This document shows, in pieces, positions 44,225 through 53,774 of a stretch of 64,000 bases of DNA. Below the pieces are notes generated by a model. That model made no database searches, was not told the DNA's origin, and saw only the letters and a program-made list of their open reading frames with translations. Position numbers and translations under genes: made by a program. Origin of the DNA: CAWFGW01 sp963849955 (lineage in GTDB: Bacteria; Bacteroidota; Bacteroidia; Cytophagales; JAAEPT01); contig CAWKJU010000006.1 of the NCBI GenBank assembly GCA_963849955.1, positions 1-64,000 on the forward strand. The letters are read 5' to 3'. Numbering within the stretch: position 1 is the first letter of the stretch; every line of letters starts with the position of its first letter.

Positions 44225-46302
44225 TGAATCTAGCGGCAATCCATACCGAAATCTTACCCTTTGATTCGATGACGAAGTTGGCATTAGCCATCTTGTTATT
44301 GCCCTTGTTTGCCTTCTTTTTCTTGATTTTCTTCGGAAGAAGAATAAATAAATACCGCGGAATCACCGCTACCGTGTTGATGTTGATCAACTTAATCATG
44401 GCTATTGTGGTGACCTGCAACACCTGGGCAGCCAATGAGTTTCATGCCCGATGGGAATGGTTTAATTTGGGAAAAGATATTTCGTTCACCTTAGGAATCC
44501 AGCTGGATAACCTGTCTGCATTTATGTTGATTGTAGTCACAGGGGTATCGTTTCTGGTCCATTTATTTTCAATTGAATACATTCGTGGTGATCACCATTT
44601 TGAAAAATACTTTGCTTACTTAGGGTTGTTCACTTTTTCGATGTTAGGCATTGTTTTGTCCGATAACTTGTTTGCTATGTTCGTCTTTTGGGAGCTGGTC
44701 GGGTTATCCTCCTATTTGTTGATTGGCTTTTATTTCCAAAAAGAAGAAGCAATATACGCCAATAAAAAAGCCTTTATCGCCAACCGAATAGGGGATGCAG
44801 GTTTCATCATTGGGTTAATGGTCTTGTGGTCTCAATTTGGAACCCTGGATTTAGAAACCTTGAAATCACAGTTGCCCACCTTTTCAGGGGAAGTTTGGTT
44901 GTTGAGTTTAGCCGGTTTTGGAATCTTGTGTGGAGCAATAGGGAAGTCTGCACAGTTTCCTTTACAAGTGTGGTTGCCCAATGCCATGGAAGGTCCAACC
45001 CCCGTTTCAGCATTAATACACGCAGCAACCATGGTGGCAGCCGGGATTTATTTATTAGCGCGCACCTATTTTATCTTACAACCCGATGTGTTAACTACCA
45101 TTGCCTTTGTAGGGGGCATTACTGCATTCATTGGAGCCGTTACCGCATTAGCACAAACAGACATTAAACGGGTATTAGCCTTTTCTACAATATCTCAGTT
45201 AGGATATATGATGATGGGAATGGGCGTAGGAGCCTACGATGCCGCATTGTTTCATTTATTGACGCATGCTTTTTTCAAAGCGTGTTTATTCCTTTCTGCT
45301 GGAGCAGTGATCTATAACATGCATCAGTTGGAACATCAATTGGAACACGAAGGAAAGGAGGTACACTTTGATGCACAAGACATGCGCGTGATGGGAGGCT
45401 TACGCAAGAAAATGCCGGCCACCTTTTACCCATATTTAATTGCTACCCTTGCGTTAGCGGGATTACCCTTGACTTCCGGATTTTTATCCAAAGATGCCAT
45501 ATTAAACGGTGCTTTATCATGGGCGCAAATGAAAGGAGGCATCAGTTACCTTATCCCTACCTTAGGTTTTGTGTCTGCGTTGTTGACTGCTTTTTACATG
45601 GGCAGACAACTGTTTATGGTGTTCTTTGGTGAATTTAAGCTGGAAAAACTCGGACAACAGTATCAGGGTGCTTATGACAAAGTAAAGGAAACCCCCGTTT
45701 TGATGTTGCTACCGATTGTTTTGTTGGGTGCCTTATCATTGGGAATCATTTATTCGATTAACCCGGTAGATGGTAGCCAAAGTTGGTTTACCGCTGCAAT
45801 TGCTATTCCCCAATCACCGGCCTTTTTAGAACAAATGCACCATAATCATGTAGTGGTTTCCGTAGGTTCGATGGTCATTGCATTCGCTGGTTTGTTCCTG
45901 GCGTATTTGATGTATTACAAAAAGTCCCTGATCATCAGTGATGAGAACGCATTCAAAAAAGTGTTGAAAGGCTTATCGCTGAATCATTGGTATTTGGATG
46001 CTATCTACCATGCAACCATCGTGCGAGCCACATTAACTAAAGCCACATTAGCCCATCAGTTTGATGTGTTGGTCGTTGATCGAATTGTGAACTCCGTAGG
46101 GGTAATTCAACTAATTCTGGCGAACCTCGTTGGCTCATTTGATAAATACATTGTGGATGGCGTGGTGAACCTTTCAGCCACCATCACAGGTGTTTTTGGT
46201 AAAATTTTACGTTCGCAGTTTTCAGGTAAAGTGCAGAACTACATTGCTATTTCCATAGTGATGGTTATTCTATTGGTATTTCTAATCGTGAAATCTTCAT
46301 GA
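44224..46302 (+). CDS. nuoL: NADH-quinone oxidoreductase subunit L
   Basis: Antiporter-like proton-pumping subunit of complex I, 692 residues, with about 16 membrane segments. Motifs: FWELVGLSSYLLIGFYF near residue 155, AIGKSAQFPLQVWLPNAMEGPTPVSALIHAATMVAAGIYLLART near residue 240, and the C-terminal lateral helix region with the usual extra hydrophobic segment. It shares one base with nuoK (start at 44224). Confidence 0.97.
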   Translation: MNLAAIHTEILPFDSMTKLALAILLLPLFAFFFLIFFGRRINKYRGITATVLMLINLIMAIVVTCNTWAANEFHARWEWFNLGKDISFTLGIQLDNLSAFMLIVVTGVSFLVHLFSIEYIRGDHHFEKYFAYLGLFTFSMLGIVLSDNLFAMFVFWELVGLSSYLLIGFYFQKEEAIYANKKAFIANRIGDAGFIIGLMVLWSQFGTLDLETLKSQLPTFSGEVWLLSLAGFGILCGAIGKSAQFPLQVWLPNAMEGPTPVSALIHAATMVAAGIYLLARTYFILQPDVLTTIAFVGGITAFIGAVTALAQTDIKRVLAFSTISQLGYMMMGMGVGAYDAALFHLLTHAFFKACLFLSAGAVIYNMHQLEHQLEHEGKEVHFDAQDMRVMGGLRKKMPATFYPYLIATLALAGLPLTSGFLSKDAILNGALSWAQMKGGISYLIPTLGFVSALLTAFYMGRQLFMVFFGEFKLEKLGQQYQGAYDKVKETPVLMLLPIVLLGALSLGIIYSINPVDGSQSWFTAAIAIPQSPAFLEQMHHNHVVVSVGSMVIAFAGLFLAYLMYYKKSLIISDENAFKKVLKGLSLNHWYLDAIYHATIVRATLTKATLAHQFDVLVVDRIVNSVGVIQLILANLVGSFDKYIVDGVVNLSATITGVFGKILRSQFSGKVQNYIAISIVMVILLVFLIVKSS

Positions 46303-48005
46303 GTTTATTAAGTATAATTATATTTCTTCCCTTGGTGCTTATCCCCGTGATATTGGCACTTCCCGAAGGTAAAAACCAACTAATCAAGTGGATTAGTTTG
46401 GGTGTCACGGCAGTTCAATTAGTGATCGCTGGTATGGTATGGTTTGGCTTTGATACTGCTTTAGCGGGCGTGTCATCCATCTCTACCTTTCAGTTTGTAG
46501 AAAAAGCGGAATGGATAAACCTATCATTAGGTGGCTTAGGAACCTTGTCAGCCGATTACTTTATTGGGGTTGATGGCTTAAACATCACCATGATTTTGTT
46601 ATCAGCCATCGTAATGTTGATTGCCACCATTTCATCCTGGAGCATCAATGAAAAAGTAAAAGGCTACTTTGCTTTGCTGTTGTTATTGAACATGGCCATT
46701 TTCGGTTGTTTCTTGTCACTCGACTTGTTGCTGTTTTTCTTATTCTTCGAGTTTATGTTGTTGCCGATGTATTTCTTAATTGGAATATGGGGCGGTCCAC
46801 GAAGAGAGTATGCTTCCATCAAGTTTTTCCTTTATACCCTTTTGGGATCCGTGTTTATTTTGTTGGTAATGATTGGCTTGTCCAACTCAGTGATCGACCC
46901 GTACAAAACAGCCGTAGCGGCAGGGTTAGCAGAATCGGTTGCCAGTGTATCGAGTGGGAACATTGAAGTATTATACGAGATGCTAAAGACGAATCAATTG
47001 GGCAGTGCTCAGCTTGTTCATTCGTTTAACATGGTTTACATGACCGATGCTCGCAACTTTATTCCTGATTCTTTATTTGGTTCTGAAACGGCCTTACAAA
47101 TATTTGGCTATGCACCACGAATGGTTGCCTTCTTAGCCCTGTTCATCGGTTTTGCAATTAAATTACCAGCGGTGCCTGTACACACGTGGTTACCTGACGC
47201 ACACGTAGAAGCACCAACACCCATCTCCGTAATTTTAGCGGGCGTGTTGTTGAAAGTTGGTGGGTATGGATTAATTCGCTTAGGTTATGGCGTTTTTCCA
47301 GAATCTGCAGCACAACTTTCCTGGTGGGTAGCACTGATTGGGGTAATCTCCATCATCTACGGTGCTTACAACGCCTTAGCAATGAAGGACCTGAAGAAGA
47401 TGATAGCTTATTCATCCGTTTCACATATGGGGTTTGTTTTGCTGGGGCTTGCATCCTTTACCATTGAAGGGGTAAGCGGTGCCATTTACCAAATGTTTAG
47501 TCATGGGTTCATCTCAGCATTATTATTCTTGATTGTTGGTGTAGTGTATGATCGCTCGCACGACAGACAAATAGAACATTACAGAGGGTTAGCTACCAAG
47601 ATGCCTTATTTCACCGCATTTGTGATGGTGGGTTTCTTCGCTTCCTTAGGTTTGCCAGGCTTCTCCGGGTTTATTGCGGAAGTGTTAGTGTTTTTAGGAA
47701 GTTTTACCTCCGAATCCCTGAACGGACTAGTGCCTCGTTGGATGGTGATGGTGTCGGCCTTGGGACTGATTCTTACCGCAGCCTACTATTTATGGACCTT
47801 GCAACGCATGTTTTTCGGTTCTTATTGGGTAAAGGAAGAATCTTGGAATGCCGCACTGAAAGACCTCACCCGCAGAGAATATACGATGTTGATACCGCTT
47901 GTTGTTTTTTCGTTGTTGTTCGGAATATTCCCAGGTTTGGTGTTAGATAAAATGTCGTTGTCAGTAAACACCTTTGTTGAATTGATTAACGCAAGCATTC
48001 GATAA
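46299..48005 (+). CDS. nuoM: NADH-quinone oxidoreductase subunit M
   Basis: Second antiporter-like proton-pumping subunit, 568 residues. Motifs: LLFFLFFEFMLLPMYFLIGIWGG near residue 145, IKLPAVPVHTWLPDAHVEAPTPISVILAGVLLKVGGYGLIRLG near residue 290, and the C-terminal region SGFIAEVLVFLGSF. It overlaps the nuoL stop codon by 4 bp. Confidence 0.97.
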   Translation: MSLLSIIIFLPLVLIPVILALPEGKNQLIKWISLGVTAVQLVIAGMVWFGFDTALAGVSSISTFQFVEKAEWINLSLGGLGTLSADYFIGVDGLNITMILLSAIVMLIATISSWSINEKVKGYFALLLLLNMAIFGCFLSLDLLLFFLFFEFMLLPMYFLIGIWGGPRREYASIKFFLYTLLGSVFILLVMIGLSNSVIDPYKTAVAAGLAESVASVSSGNIEVLYEMLKTNQLGSAQLVHSFNMVYMTDARNFIPDSLFGSETALQIFGYAPRMVAFLALFIGFAIKLPAVPVHTWLPDAHVEAPTPISVILAGVLLKVGGYGLIRLGYGVFPESAAQLSWWVALIGVISIIYGAYNALAMKDLKKMIAYSSVSHMGFVLLGLASFTIEGVSGAIYQMFSHGFISALLFLIVGVVYDRSHDRQIEHYRGLATKMPYFTAFVMVGFFASLGLPGFSGFIAEVLVFLGSFTSESLNGLVPRWMVMVSALGLILTAAYYLWTLQRMFFGSYWVKEESWNAALKDLTRREYTMLIPLVVFSLLFGIFPGLVLDKMSLSVNTFVELINASIR

Positions 48006-48007
48006 GT

Positions 48008-49459
48008 ATGGAAACCTTCCTTATTAGTAGTTTAAACAATATTATTGCAAGTGCCGCCTACATTTCTTCGGAATTGGTGTTAGGTGGTTTGGTATTGTTT
48101 TTATTGCTCTTAAGCATTATTGCGGATAACCAAAAGTACCGTTGGGTGTTTGTCGGTGTCACGTTGTTATCCTTGATGCTGTCCCTGCTTTATGTCCTAG
48201 AACAACGTGCTGTTGTGGGGGGCGACTTGTTTATGGGACTGGTAAACCTCAGTCAGTATGTGTTGTTTTTTAAAGCCTTGATTTTATTATGTGGGATGTT
48301 CACTACGTTACTTTTTCTAAAAGAAAGAAAACCCTTTGAAGCCGAGCCGCTCATCTTTGTGGTAGCCATTATGTTAGGAATCAATTTATTGATTTCTTCC
48401 TCCGATTTATTGTTGACGTATGTGTCCATCGAGTTAGTTTCGTTGACTTCGTATGCGTTGGTGTACCGCAGCACGGCTAAAAGTGCTGAGGCGAGCATGA
48501 AATACTTACTGTTTGGTGCCGTAGCTTCGGCTGTCATGTTGTATGGTATTTCATTGATTTATGGTGTAGCACATTCCTTTGATTATCAGTCATTGTCGTA
48601 TGCTTTTGAATCCGTTTCACCAGCCAACTACCATATTTTAGTCTTAGGGATTATTACCATCATGTTAGGTTTCTTGTTTAAGATGGGTGCTTTCCCGATG
48701 CATTTATGGATTCCTGATGTGTATGAAGCTGCTTCAATACCCGTAGTTGCTTTCTACTCTACCGCACCTAAAATAGGTGGTGCCTTAGCGTTGGTTAACC
48801 TGTGTGAAAAATTAGGCTGGGTAGGCATGGATGTGTTGTCATTATTTGCCGTCATCACAATTTTGATTGGCAACTTACCTGCCTTGTGGCAGAGCAATTT
48901 AAAACGGTTAATGGCTTATTCATCGATAGCCCATGCAGGAATCATTATTATGGCATTAATCGCTTTTGATTCACACCACTTTGAGAGCTTAAAATTATTT
49001 CTATTTATTTATGTCATAATGAACTTTTCTGCCTTTTTATTAATTCAGGTATTAGAAGAAAAAGGGGAGGCCACATTCAATAACATTAAAGGATTAGGCA
49101 AACAAAACGCACTAGTAGGAGTATCGGCAATTGTGTTGGCAATCTCTCTGGCTGGACTTCCACCAACAGGTGGGTTTATGGCTAAATTTCTGGTGTTTTC
49201 AGGTTACTGGAACATGGCAACAGTACTGGATCAACCCGTGTTATGGTGGGTATTGGCTATTGCTCTGTTAAACACCGTAGTGGCTTTATTCTATTACATT
49301 AAAATACCGTATTACATGTATTTTAAGGCAATTGAAAAGAATAGTGAATTTAATGTTAGTGATGGACATAAAATCTTTCTAATTTTGTCATTGATATTAC
49401 TTGTGGGAAGTTTTATCAAAATTGACTGGCTGCTAGAATTGATTTCAATATTTAACTAA
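48008..49459 (+). CDS. nuoN: NADH-quinone oxidoreductase subunit N
   Basis: Third antiporter-like proton-pumping subunit, 483 residues. Motifs: LLTYVSIELVSLTSYALV near residue 138, FKMGAFPMHLWIPDVYEAASIPVVAFYSTAPKIGGALAL near residue 222, and LPPTGGFMAKFLVFSGY near residue 385. It starts 2 bp after nuoM and is the last nuo gene; purF follows after 21 bp. Confidence 0.96.
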   Translation: METFLISSLNNIIASAAYISSELVLGGLVLFLLLLSIIADNQKYRWVFVGVTLLSLMLSLLYVLEQRAVVGGDLFMGLVNLSQYVLFFKALILLCGMFTTLLFLKERKPFEAEPLIFVVAIMLGINLLISSSDLLLTYVSIELVSLTSYALVYRSTAKSAEASMKYLLFGAVASAVMLYGISLIYGVAHSFDYQSLSYAFESVSPANYHILVLGIITIMLGFLFKMGAFPMHLWIPDVYEAASIPVVAFYSTAPKIGGALALVNLCEKLGWVGMDVLSLFAVITILIGNLPALWQSNLKRLMAYSSIAHAGIIIMALIAFDSHHFESLKLFLFIYVIMNFSAFLLIQVLEEKGEATFNNIKGLGKQNALVGVSAIVLAISLAGLPPTGGFMAKFLVFSGYWNMATVLDQPVLWWVLAIALLNTVVALFYYIKIPYYMYFKAIEKNSEFNVSDGHKIFLILSLILLVGSFIKIDWLLELISIFN

Positions 49460-49480
49460 ATAGCGTACAGCGCAATACTT

Positions 49481-51370
49481 ATGAGTGATGCTATTAAGCA
49501 TGAGTGCGGAATTGCACATATCCGACTAAGAAAACCTTACCAATACTACATCGATAAGTATGGGACTCCGCTTTACGCCCTCAACAAATTATATTTGTTG
49601 ATGGAGAAGCAGCACAACAGAGGCCAGGATGGGGCAGGGGTAGCGACCATAAAAATTGATGTACCCGAAGGTACACGATACATTTCAAGGTATCGCTCCA
49701 TTGATCAACAACCGATTGCCCACATTTTTAGAAAAATCAATAAGAAGTTCTCCAAAGTCCTAAAAAATAGCCCTAGAAAATATAACGATGCCAAGTTTCT
49801 TCAGGAGAATGTTGCGTTCACCGGGGAGGTATTGATGGGACATTTGCGTTATGGAACGCACGGTAAAAACAGTATAGAAAGTTGTCACCCATTTTTAAGA
49901 CAAAACAACTGGAGAAGCCGTAACCTGTGTGTGGCTGGTAACTTCAACATGACGAATGTGGAAGAGCTTTTTAATCGCTTAGTTGAATTAGGACAGCACC
50001 CGAAAGAGAAAGCGGATACGGTAACAGTGTTAGAGAAAATAGGTCACTTCGTGGATGAAGAATGTCAAAACCTTTTTCAAAAATATAAACACGATTATTC
50101 CAACCACGAGATTTCTAAGGTCATAGAAAATGAGTTGAAGTTAGAAAACGTGTTGCGTAAAGCATGTAAAGACTTTGATGGTGGTTATGCCATGATGGGA
50201 ATTACGGGTCATGGGGCATCTTTTGTAGCCAGAGACCCCGCTGGAATACGTCCTGCTTATTATTATTATGATGATGAAGTAATTGTAGTCGCATCAGAAA
50301 AGCCTGCCATAAAAACAAGCTTTAATGTACCCTACGACCAGATTAAAGAAATTCAACCCGGTCACGCATTAATCATCAATAAAAAAGGAGAATTTGCGGA
50401 ACACCAGTTTATTCAGCCTATCGAGAAAAAATCATGTTCATTTGAGCGAATTTATTTTTCAAGAGGTAATGATCCTGATATTTATAGAGAACGATCCAAG
50501 TTAGGGGAGTTATTAGTCCCTCAGATTTTAGAGGCGATTGATTACGATTTAGAAAACACGGTTTTTTCTTATATTCCGAATACCGCTGAAACATCGTTTT
50601 TAGGAATGATGAAAGGGTTAGAAGACTACCTCAATAACTACAAACTTGAAAAGCTTCAGGAAGGAGCTGCTCACAATGGTGAGTTGACACGCTTGATAAA
50701 TTTACGTCCACGAGTTGAAAAGTTAGTCATCAAAGATGCCAAGTTGAGAACCTTTATCACCGATGATTCAAGTAGAGATGACCTGGTTTCTCATGTCTAC
50801 GATACGACTTATGAGGTGGTGAAAAAAGGTGTTGATACCATTGTAGTAATTGATGACTCCATTGTTAGAGGAACAACGCTGGAAAAAAGTATTTTAACCA
50901 TGTTGGATAAGTTAAATCCAAAGAAAATAATCGTGGTTTCATCAGCTCCTCAAATCCGCTACCCTGATTGTTACGGTATTGACATGTCTCGAATGAAAGA
51001 TTTCGTAGCTTTTAGAGCCTTACTTGCTTTATTAAAAGAGACCAATCAAGAATATTTGTTAGAGGAAGTGTATGTAAACTGTAATCAATCGAAGATTTCA
51101 AGAAACACTTCACCGAATTATGTGAAGAAGTTATATGACTTGTTTACTGACGAACAGATCTCTAAAAAAATTGCTGAAATAGTTAAGCCTGAAGGTATTA
51201 ATGCAGAAGTTGAGGTGATTTATCAGACCGTAGAAAACTTGCACAAAGCATGCCCTGATCATTTAGGTGATTGGTATTTCACGGGCGATTATCCTACTGC
51301 TGGAGGCAGCAAAGTAGTTAATAAAGCATATGCTAATTTTATGGAAGGAAAAACAGTTCGGGCTTATTAG
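49481..51370 (+). CDS. purF: Amidophosphoribosyltransferase (long type)
   Basis: First enzyme of purine synthesis: PRPP plus glutamine gives phosphoribosylamine. 629 residues: N-terminal class II glutamine amidotransferase domain (Cys nucleophile in KHECGIAHI at residue 9, RGQDGAG near 48, HLRYGTHG near 126), then the PRPP-binding domain with VIDDSIVRGTTLEKS near residue 465. It is longer than the classic 500-residue PurF through insertions in both domains, the kind found in many Bacteroidota. The coding end lies inside a terminator hairpin. It is 21 bp downstream of nuoN and probably shares the nuo transcript. Confidence 0.9.
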   Translation: MSDAIKHECGIAHIRLRKPYQYYIDKYGTPLYALNKLYLLMEKQHNRGQDGAGVATIKIDVPEGTRYISRYRSIDQQPIAHIFRKINKKFSKVLKNSPRKYNDAKFLQENVAFTGEVLMGHLRYGTHGKNSIESCHPFLRQNNWRSRNLCVAGNFNMTNVEELFNRLVELGQHPKEKADTVTVLEKIGHFVDEECQNLFQKYKHDYSNHEISKVIENELKLENVLRKACKDFDGGYAMMGITGHGASFVARDPAGIRPAYYYYDDEVIVVASEKPAIKTSFNVPYDQIKEIQPGHALIINKKGEFAEHQFIQPIEKKSCSFERIYFSRGNDPDIYRERSKLGELLVPQILEAIDYDLENTVFSYIPNTAETSFLGMMKGLEDYLNNYKLEKLQEGAAHNGELTRLINLRPRVEKLVIKDAKLRTFITDDSSRDDLVSHVYDTTYEVVKKGVDTIVVIDDSIVRGTTLEKSILTMLDKLNPKKIIVVSSAPQIRYPDCYGIDMSRMKDFVAFRALLALLKETNQEYLLEEVYVNCNQSKISRNTSPNYVKKLYDLFTDEQISKKIAEIVKPEGINAEVEVIYQTVENLHKACPDHLGDWYFTGDYPTAGGSKVVNKAYANFMEGKTVRAY

Positions 51371-51386
51371 TCGAACTGTTTTTTTA
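51351..51386. terminator. Terminator overlapping the ends of purF and the converging small gene
   Basis: AAACAGTTCG (51351-51360) and CGAACTGTTT (51372-51381) form a perfect 10-bp stem with an 11-nt loop and a TTTTTTT run for the plus strand. The purF stop codon (51368-51370) lies in the loop and the stop codon of the converging small gene (51367) too. Confidence 0.8.
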
Positions 51387-51585
51387 TTCGTTTCCTTTTC
51401 TTTACCTTTTTTTTGTGAAGACTATCCCAGTTTTTAACAATTTGATGTTCTCCTCGTGAGATTTTTTTTACGTCAGCTTTCTTTGTGTTTTTTTTACTTT
51501 TTTCAGCAAAAGAGCTTGGTGAGTTAAATACAGAAAACGATAAAATAAGGAGAAAAGTCAACGTATAAGGTTTAAAGAGGCACAT
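51367..51585 (-). CDS. Small basic secreted protein, function unknown
   Basis: A 72-residue protein with a signal peptide (PYTLTFLLILSFSVFNSPSSFA, residues 6-27), then a Lys-rich, low-complexity mature part (KSKKNTKKADVKK...KKKVKKRKRIKKQFD). It converges on purF with 4 bp overlap. The signal peptide and a nearby terminator support it, but there is no family support. Confidence 0.55.
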   Translation of the reverse strand: MCLFKPYTLTFLLILSFSVFNSPSSFAEKSKKNTKKADVKKISRGEHQIVKNWDSLHKKKVKKRKRIKKQFD

Positions 51586-51711
51586 AAGTAAAGTTTATTA
51601 TTTTGAAAGTCGTTACGGACAATTAACAGTAAAGTTTTAAATTTTTTAATCTATTGTAGACCTCAGGCTACATAGTGATTTTTTTGTTCTACAATTTTTA
51701 CTGACTTTTTT

Positions 51712-51719
51712 TACTTTTG
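51712..51719 (+). promoter_or_regulatory. Putative promoter -7 box (TACTTTTG) of the lipocalin-like lipoprotein gene
   Basis: Exact fit to TAnnTTTG, 76 bp upstream of the ATG at 51796. No clear -33 element. Confidence 0.45.
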
Positions 51720-51795
51720 TTACTGATTTATAAGGGTTTATGTTTTGGTTCGTTTTTAATATAAGAACACACATGTAGAATTAAATAAAAAAATC

Positions 51796-52221
51796 ATGAA
51801 AAAGATATTAAAAAGCAATTTATTGATAATGAGCAGTATTTACATTAGTGTTTTGTTTTTGCAATCATGTAAAGATGAAAATGAAGTAACAGTTAAAGCT
51901 CAGATAGAAGATACATGGCATGCTCAAAAGGTAGAAACAACTCTTAAAAATGATGATGGAGATGGTGTAACTACTACTGATGAAGATCCTGATTGGTCAA
52001 TCACGTTTGACGATGGGAAATATAACGTGGAGGGAGATAATGATTTTGTCGAAGGAGAAGGAACATATGAAGTTAACGGTGATAAAATTACTTTAGATCC
52101 AGAAGATGGATCACCATTGACTTGGGATGTTGAGAAGTTAACAGATGATGAATTAATAGCAAAATACAAGGATGTAGGTGAAGATGGAGAACTAGCTATT
52201 AGAATTGTCTTTGATAACTAA
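51796..52221 (+). CDS. Lipocalin-like acidic lipoprotein
   Basis: A 141-residue lipoprotein: lipobox LQSCKDENE (Cys near residue 25) followed by an acidic beta-rich domain. IEDTWHAQKVETTL..., WSITFDDGKYNVEGDNDFVEGEGTYEVNGDKITLDPEDGSPLTWDVEKLTDDELIAKY resembles the short lipocalin-like family of Bacteroidota (W-x-ItF-DGkY, then a W-xV-L-dneLi motif). The ligand and role are unknown; surface exposure is possible. Followed by a strong terminator. Confidence 0.8.
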   Translation: MKKILKSNLLIMSSIYISVLFLQSCKDENEVTVKAQIEDTWHAQKVETTLKNDDGDGVTTTDEDPDWSITFDDGKYNVEGDNDFVEGEGTYEVNGDKITLDPEDGSPLTWDVEKLTDDELIAKYKDVGEDGELAIRIVFDN

Positions 52222-52248
52222 TAATAAAAAGTTGATTTGAAAAAGTAT

Positions 52249-52283
52249 TTAAAAGTCTGGTAAGCTTACCAGACTTTTTTATT
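52249..52283 (+). terminator. Rho-independent terminator
   Basis: AAAAGTCTGGTAAG and CTTACCAGACTTTTTT form a nearly perfect stem between 52251 and 52280, with the AAGCTT centre. It also lies 6 bp past the stop codon of the converging glycosyltransferase gene, so it probably serves both. Confidence 0.85.
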
Positions 52284-52285
52284 TA

Positions 52286-53020
52286 TTAATATTTAGTTGG
52301 ATGGGTAAACCAACTACGTACTTTCATATCGATAACACCGTAAATAGCCTCTTTAAAAATCTTTTTACTCATTTTTGATTCCCCCTGAGTTCGATCTGTA
52401 AAAACAATAGGTACTTCTTCTATTTTCAGATCTTTTCTCCAGGTCTTAAACTTCATTTCGATTTGAAAAGCATAACCAACAAAACGGATTTTATCGAGGT
52501 TGAATGAAGCTAAAAGTTCTTTTTTGTAACAAACATAACCAGCAGTGGCATCGTGGAGTGGCATACCTGTTATAATTCTTACATATACACTAGCAAAGTA
52601 GGACATTAATACACGGCTCATTGGCCAGTTCACAACATTAACTCCATTTTTATAGCGAGACCCAATGGCTAAGTAAGCTCCTTTTTTACATGCTTGATAC
52701 AGTTTAGGCAAATCGCTTGGGTTATGTGAGAAATCTGCATCCATTTCAAAGACATAATCATAACCATTTTCAAGTGCATATTTGAAGCCTCGGATATAGG
52801 CAGTGCCTAAACCTAGTTTCCCTTGCCGTTCAATTAAAAACAAACGTTCAGGATACTCTAATTGCAGTTTTTTCACTACATCAGCAGTGCCATCAGGAGA
52901 ACCATCGTCAATGATTAGCATGTGCGCTACGTTTGACACTGAAAATACCTTTCGAATAATTAACTCGATATTTTGAATCTCATTAAAGGTTGGCGTAATT
53001 ATTAGACTGTTCTCCATCAT
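52286..53020 (-). CDS. Polyprenol monophosphomannose synthase-like glycosyltransferase
   Basis: GT2 enzyme of the DPM1-like group, which transfers a sugar from a nucleotide to a polyprenyl phosphate at the inner membrane face. 244 residues: SLIITPTFNEIQNIELII near residue 5, IIDDGSPDGTADVV near 37, MDADFSHNPSDLPKL near 92 (DXD-like), the ATAGYVCYKKELL region near 158, and VFTDRTQGESKMS near 207. There is no membrane domain after the catalytic part, as in the bacterial DPM1-like class. Candidate substrate GDP-mannose or UDP-sugar; not readable from sequence. Confidence 0.92.
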   Translation of the reverse strand: MMENSLIITPTFNEIQNIELIIRKVFSVSNVAHMLIIDDGSPDGTADVVKKLQLEYPERLFLIERQGKLGLGTAYIRGFKYALENGYDYVFEMDADFSHNPSDLPKLYQACKKGAYLAIGSRYKNGVNVVNWPMSRVLMSYFASVYVRIITGMPLHDATAGYVCYKKELLASFNLDKIRFVGYAFQIEMKFKTWRKDLKIEEVPIVFTDRTQGESKMSKKIFKEAIYGVIDMKVRSWFTHPTKY

Positions 53021-53201
53021 TCAAATATAAGCATTGAAATTAAAGTATTATTCATTTGATTTAAACAATCTTCACAGTTCTATTCAATCATCACTTTACT
53101 TATAAAGTGATGAATTCAGTTCTATTTAAAATAAGCGGAGATAGTATAGGGTGAATTCTTTTTTTAATTAATCTTCTGCTATTGTATTTATAGCAGTGTA
53201 T

Positions 53202-53684
53202 TTAGCTCTTCAATTGTAGTTTTTGTATCACTAGTTGGTAATCATATTGTAAATCTTCATGCAGTTTTGATAGGGCTTTTTTTGCTATTTCTAATTGTTT
53301 ATGGAAGATGTTTTCCAGGACAGTGTTGCCAAAGATACTTGGTTGGAAGTGTTTTAGTAGATGACAAAAGTAGAGTAGGAGATCAACTTCCGTCTCTTTC
53401 TTTTTAGAGAACCGGATATACTTCTTAATTAGCCGAAGGATTTTGCGGACACTTTTCTTCACTAAATACATGTTATAGGTATTTATTAAAGCAAACTGTT
53501 CGTCCATCTCACTTTTAATTTCTTTAATGTAGTTTGACTCATCTTCAGCTTCAAAAAGTAAGTAGGTCAGTAACTCCTTATTCTCTTTTTTATATTTACT
53601 TAATTTTAAGCATAGTTCAACCAATTCATCTGGTGAGCGATGTTTCAGTTCTTTTTTAAGTTCGGTGATAGTTGCCGTCTTCAT
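53202..53684 (-). CDS. Conserved helical protein, function unknown
   Basis: A 160-residue, strongly basic, all-helical cytoplasmic protein starting MKTATITELKKELKHRSPDELVELCLKLSKYKKENKELLTYLLFEAED. No motif recognised. It has no signal peptide or TM segment. The ELKKELKHRSPDELVELCLKLSKYKKENKELLTYLLF part looks conserved in Bacteroidota. It is divergent from the J-KTSC gene. Confidence 0.65.
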   Translation of the reverse strand: MKTATITELKKELKHRSPDELVELCLKLSKYKKENKELLTYLLFEAEDESNYIKEIKSEMDEQFALINTYNMYLVKKSVRKILRLIKKYIRFSKKKETEVDLLLYFCHLLKHFQPSIFGNTVLENIFHKQLEIAKKALSKLHEDLQYDYQLVIQKLQLKS

Positions 53685-53774
53685 TTTTCAATAATAAAGA
53701 ATATTAAAAGACTATTGCTAATAATTCTATGATATCAAATAAGTTCTGCCCACTTTTGCAGCCAAATTATTGCA

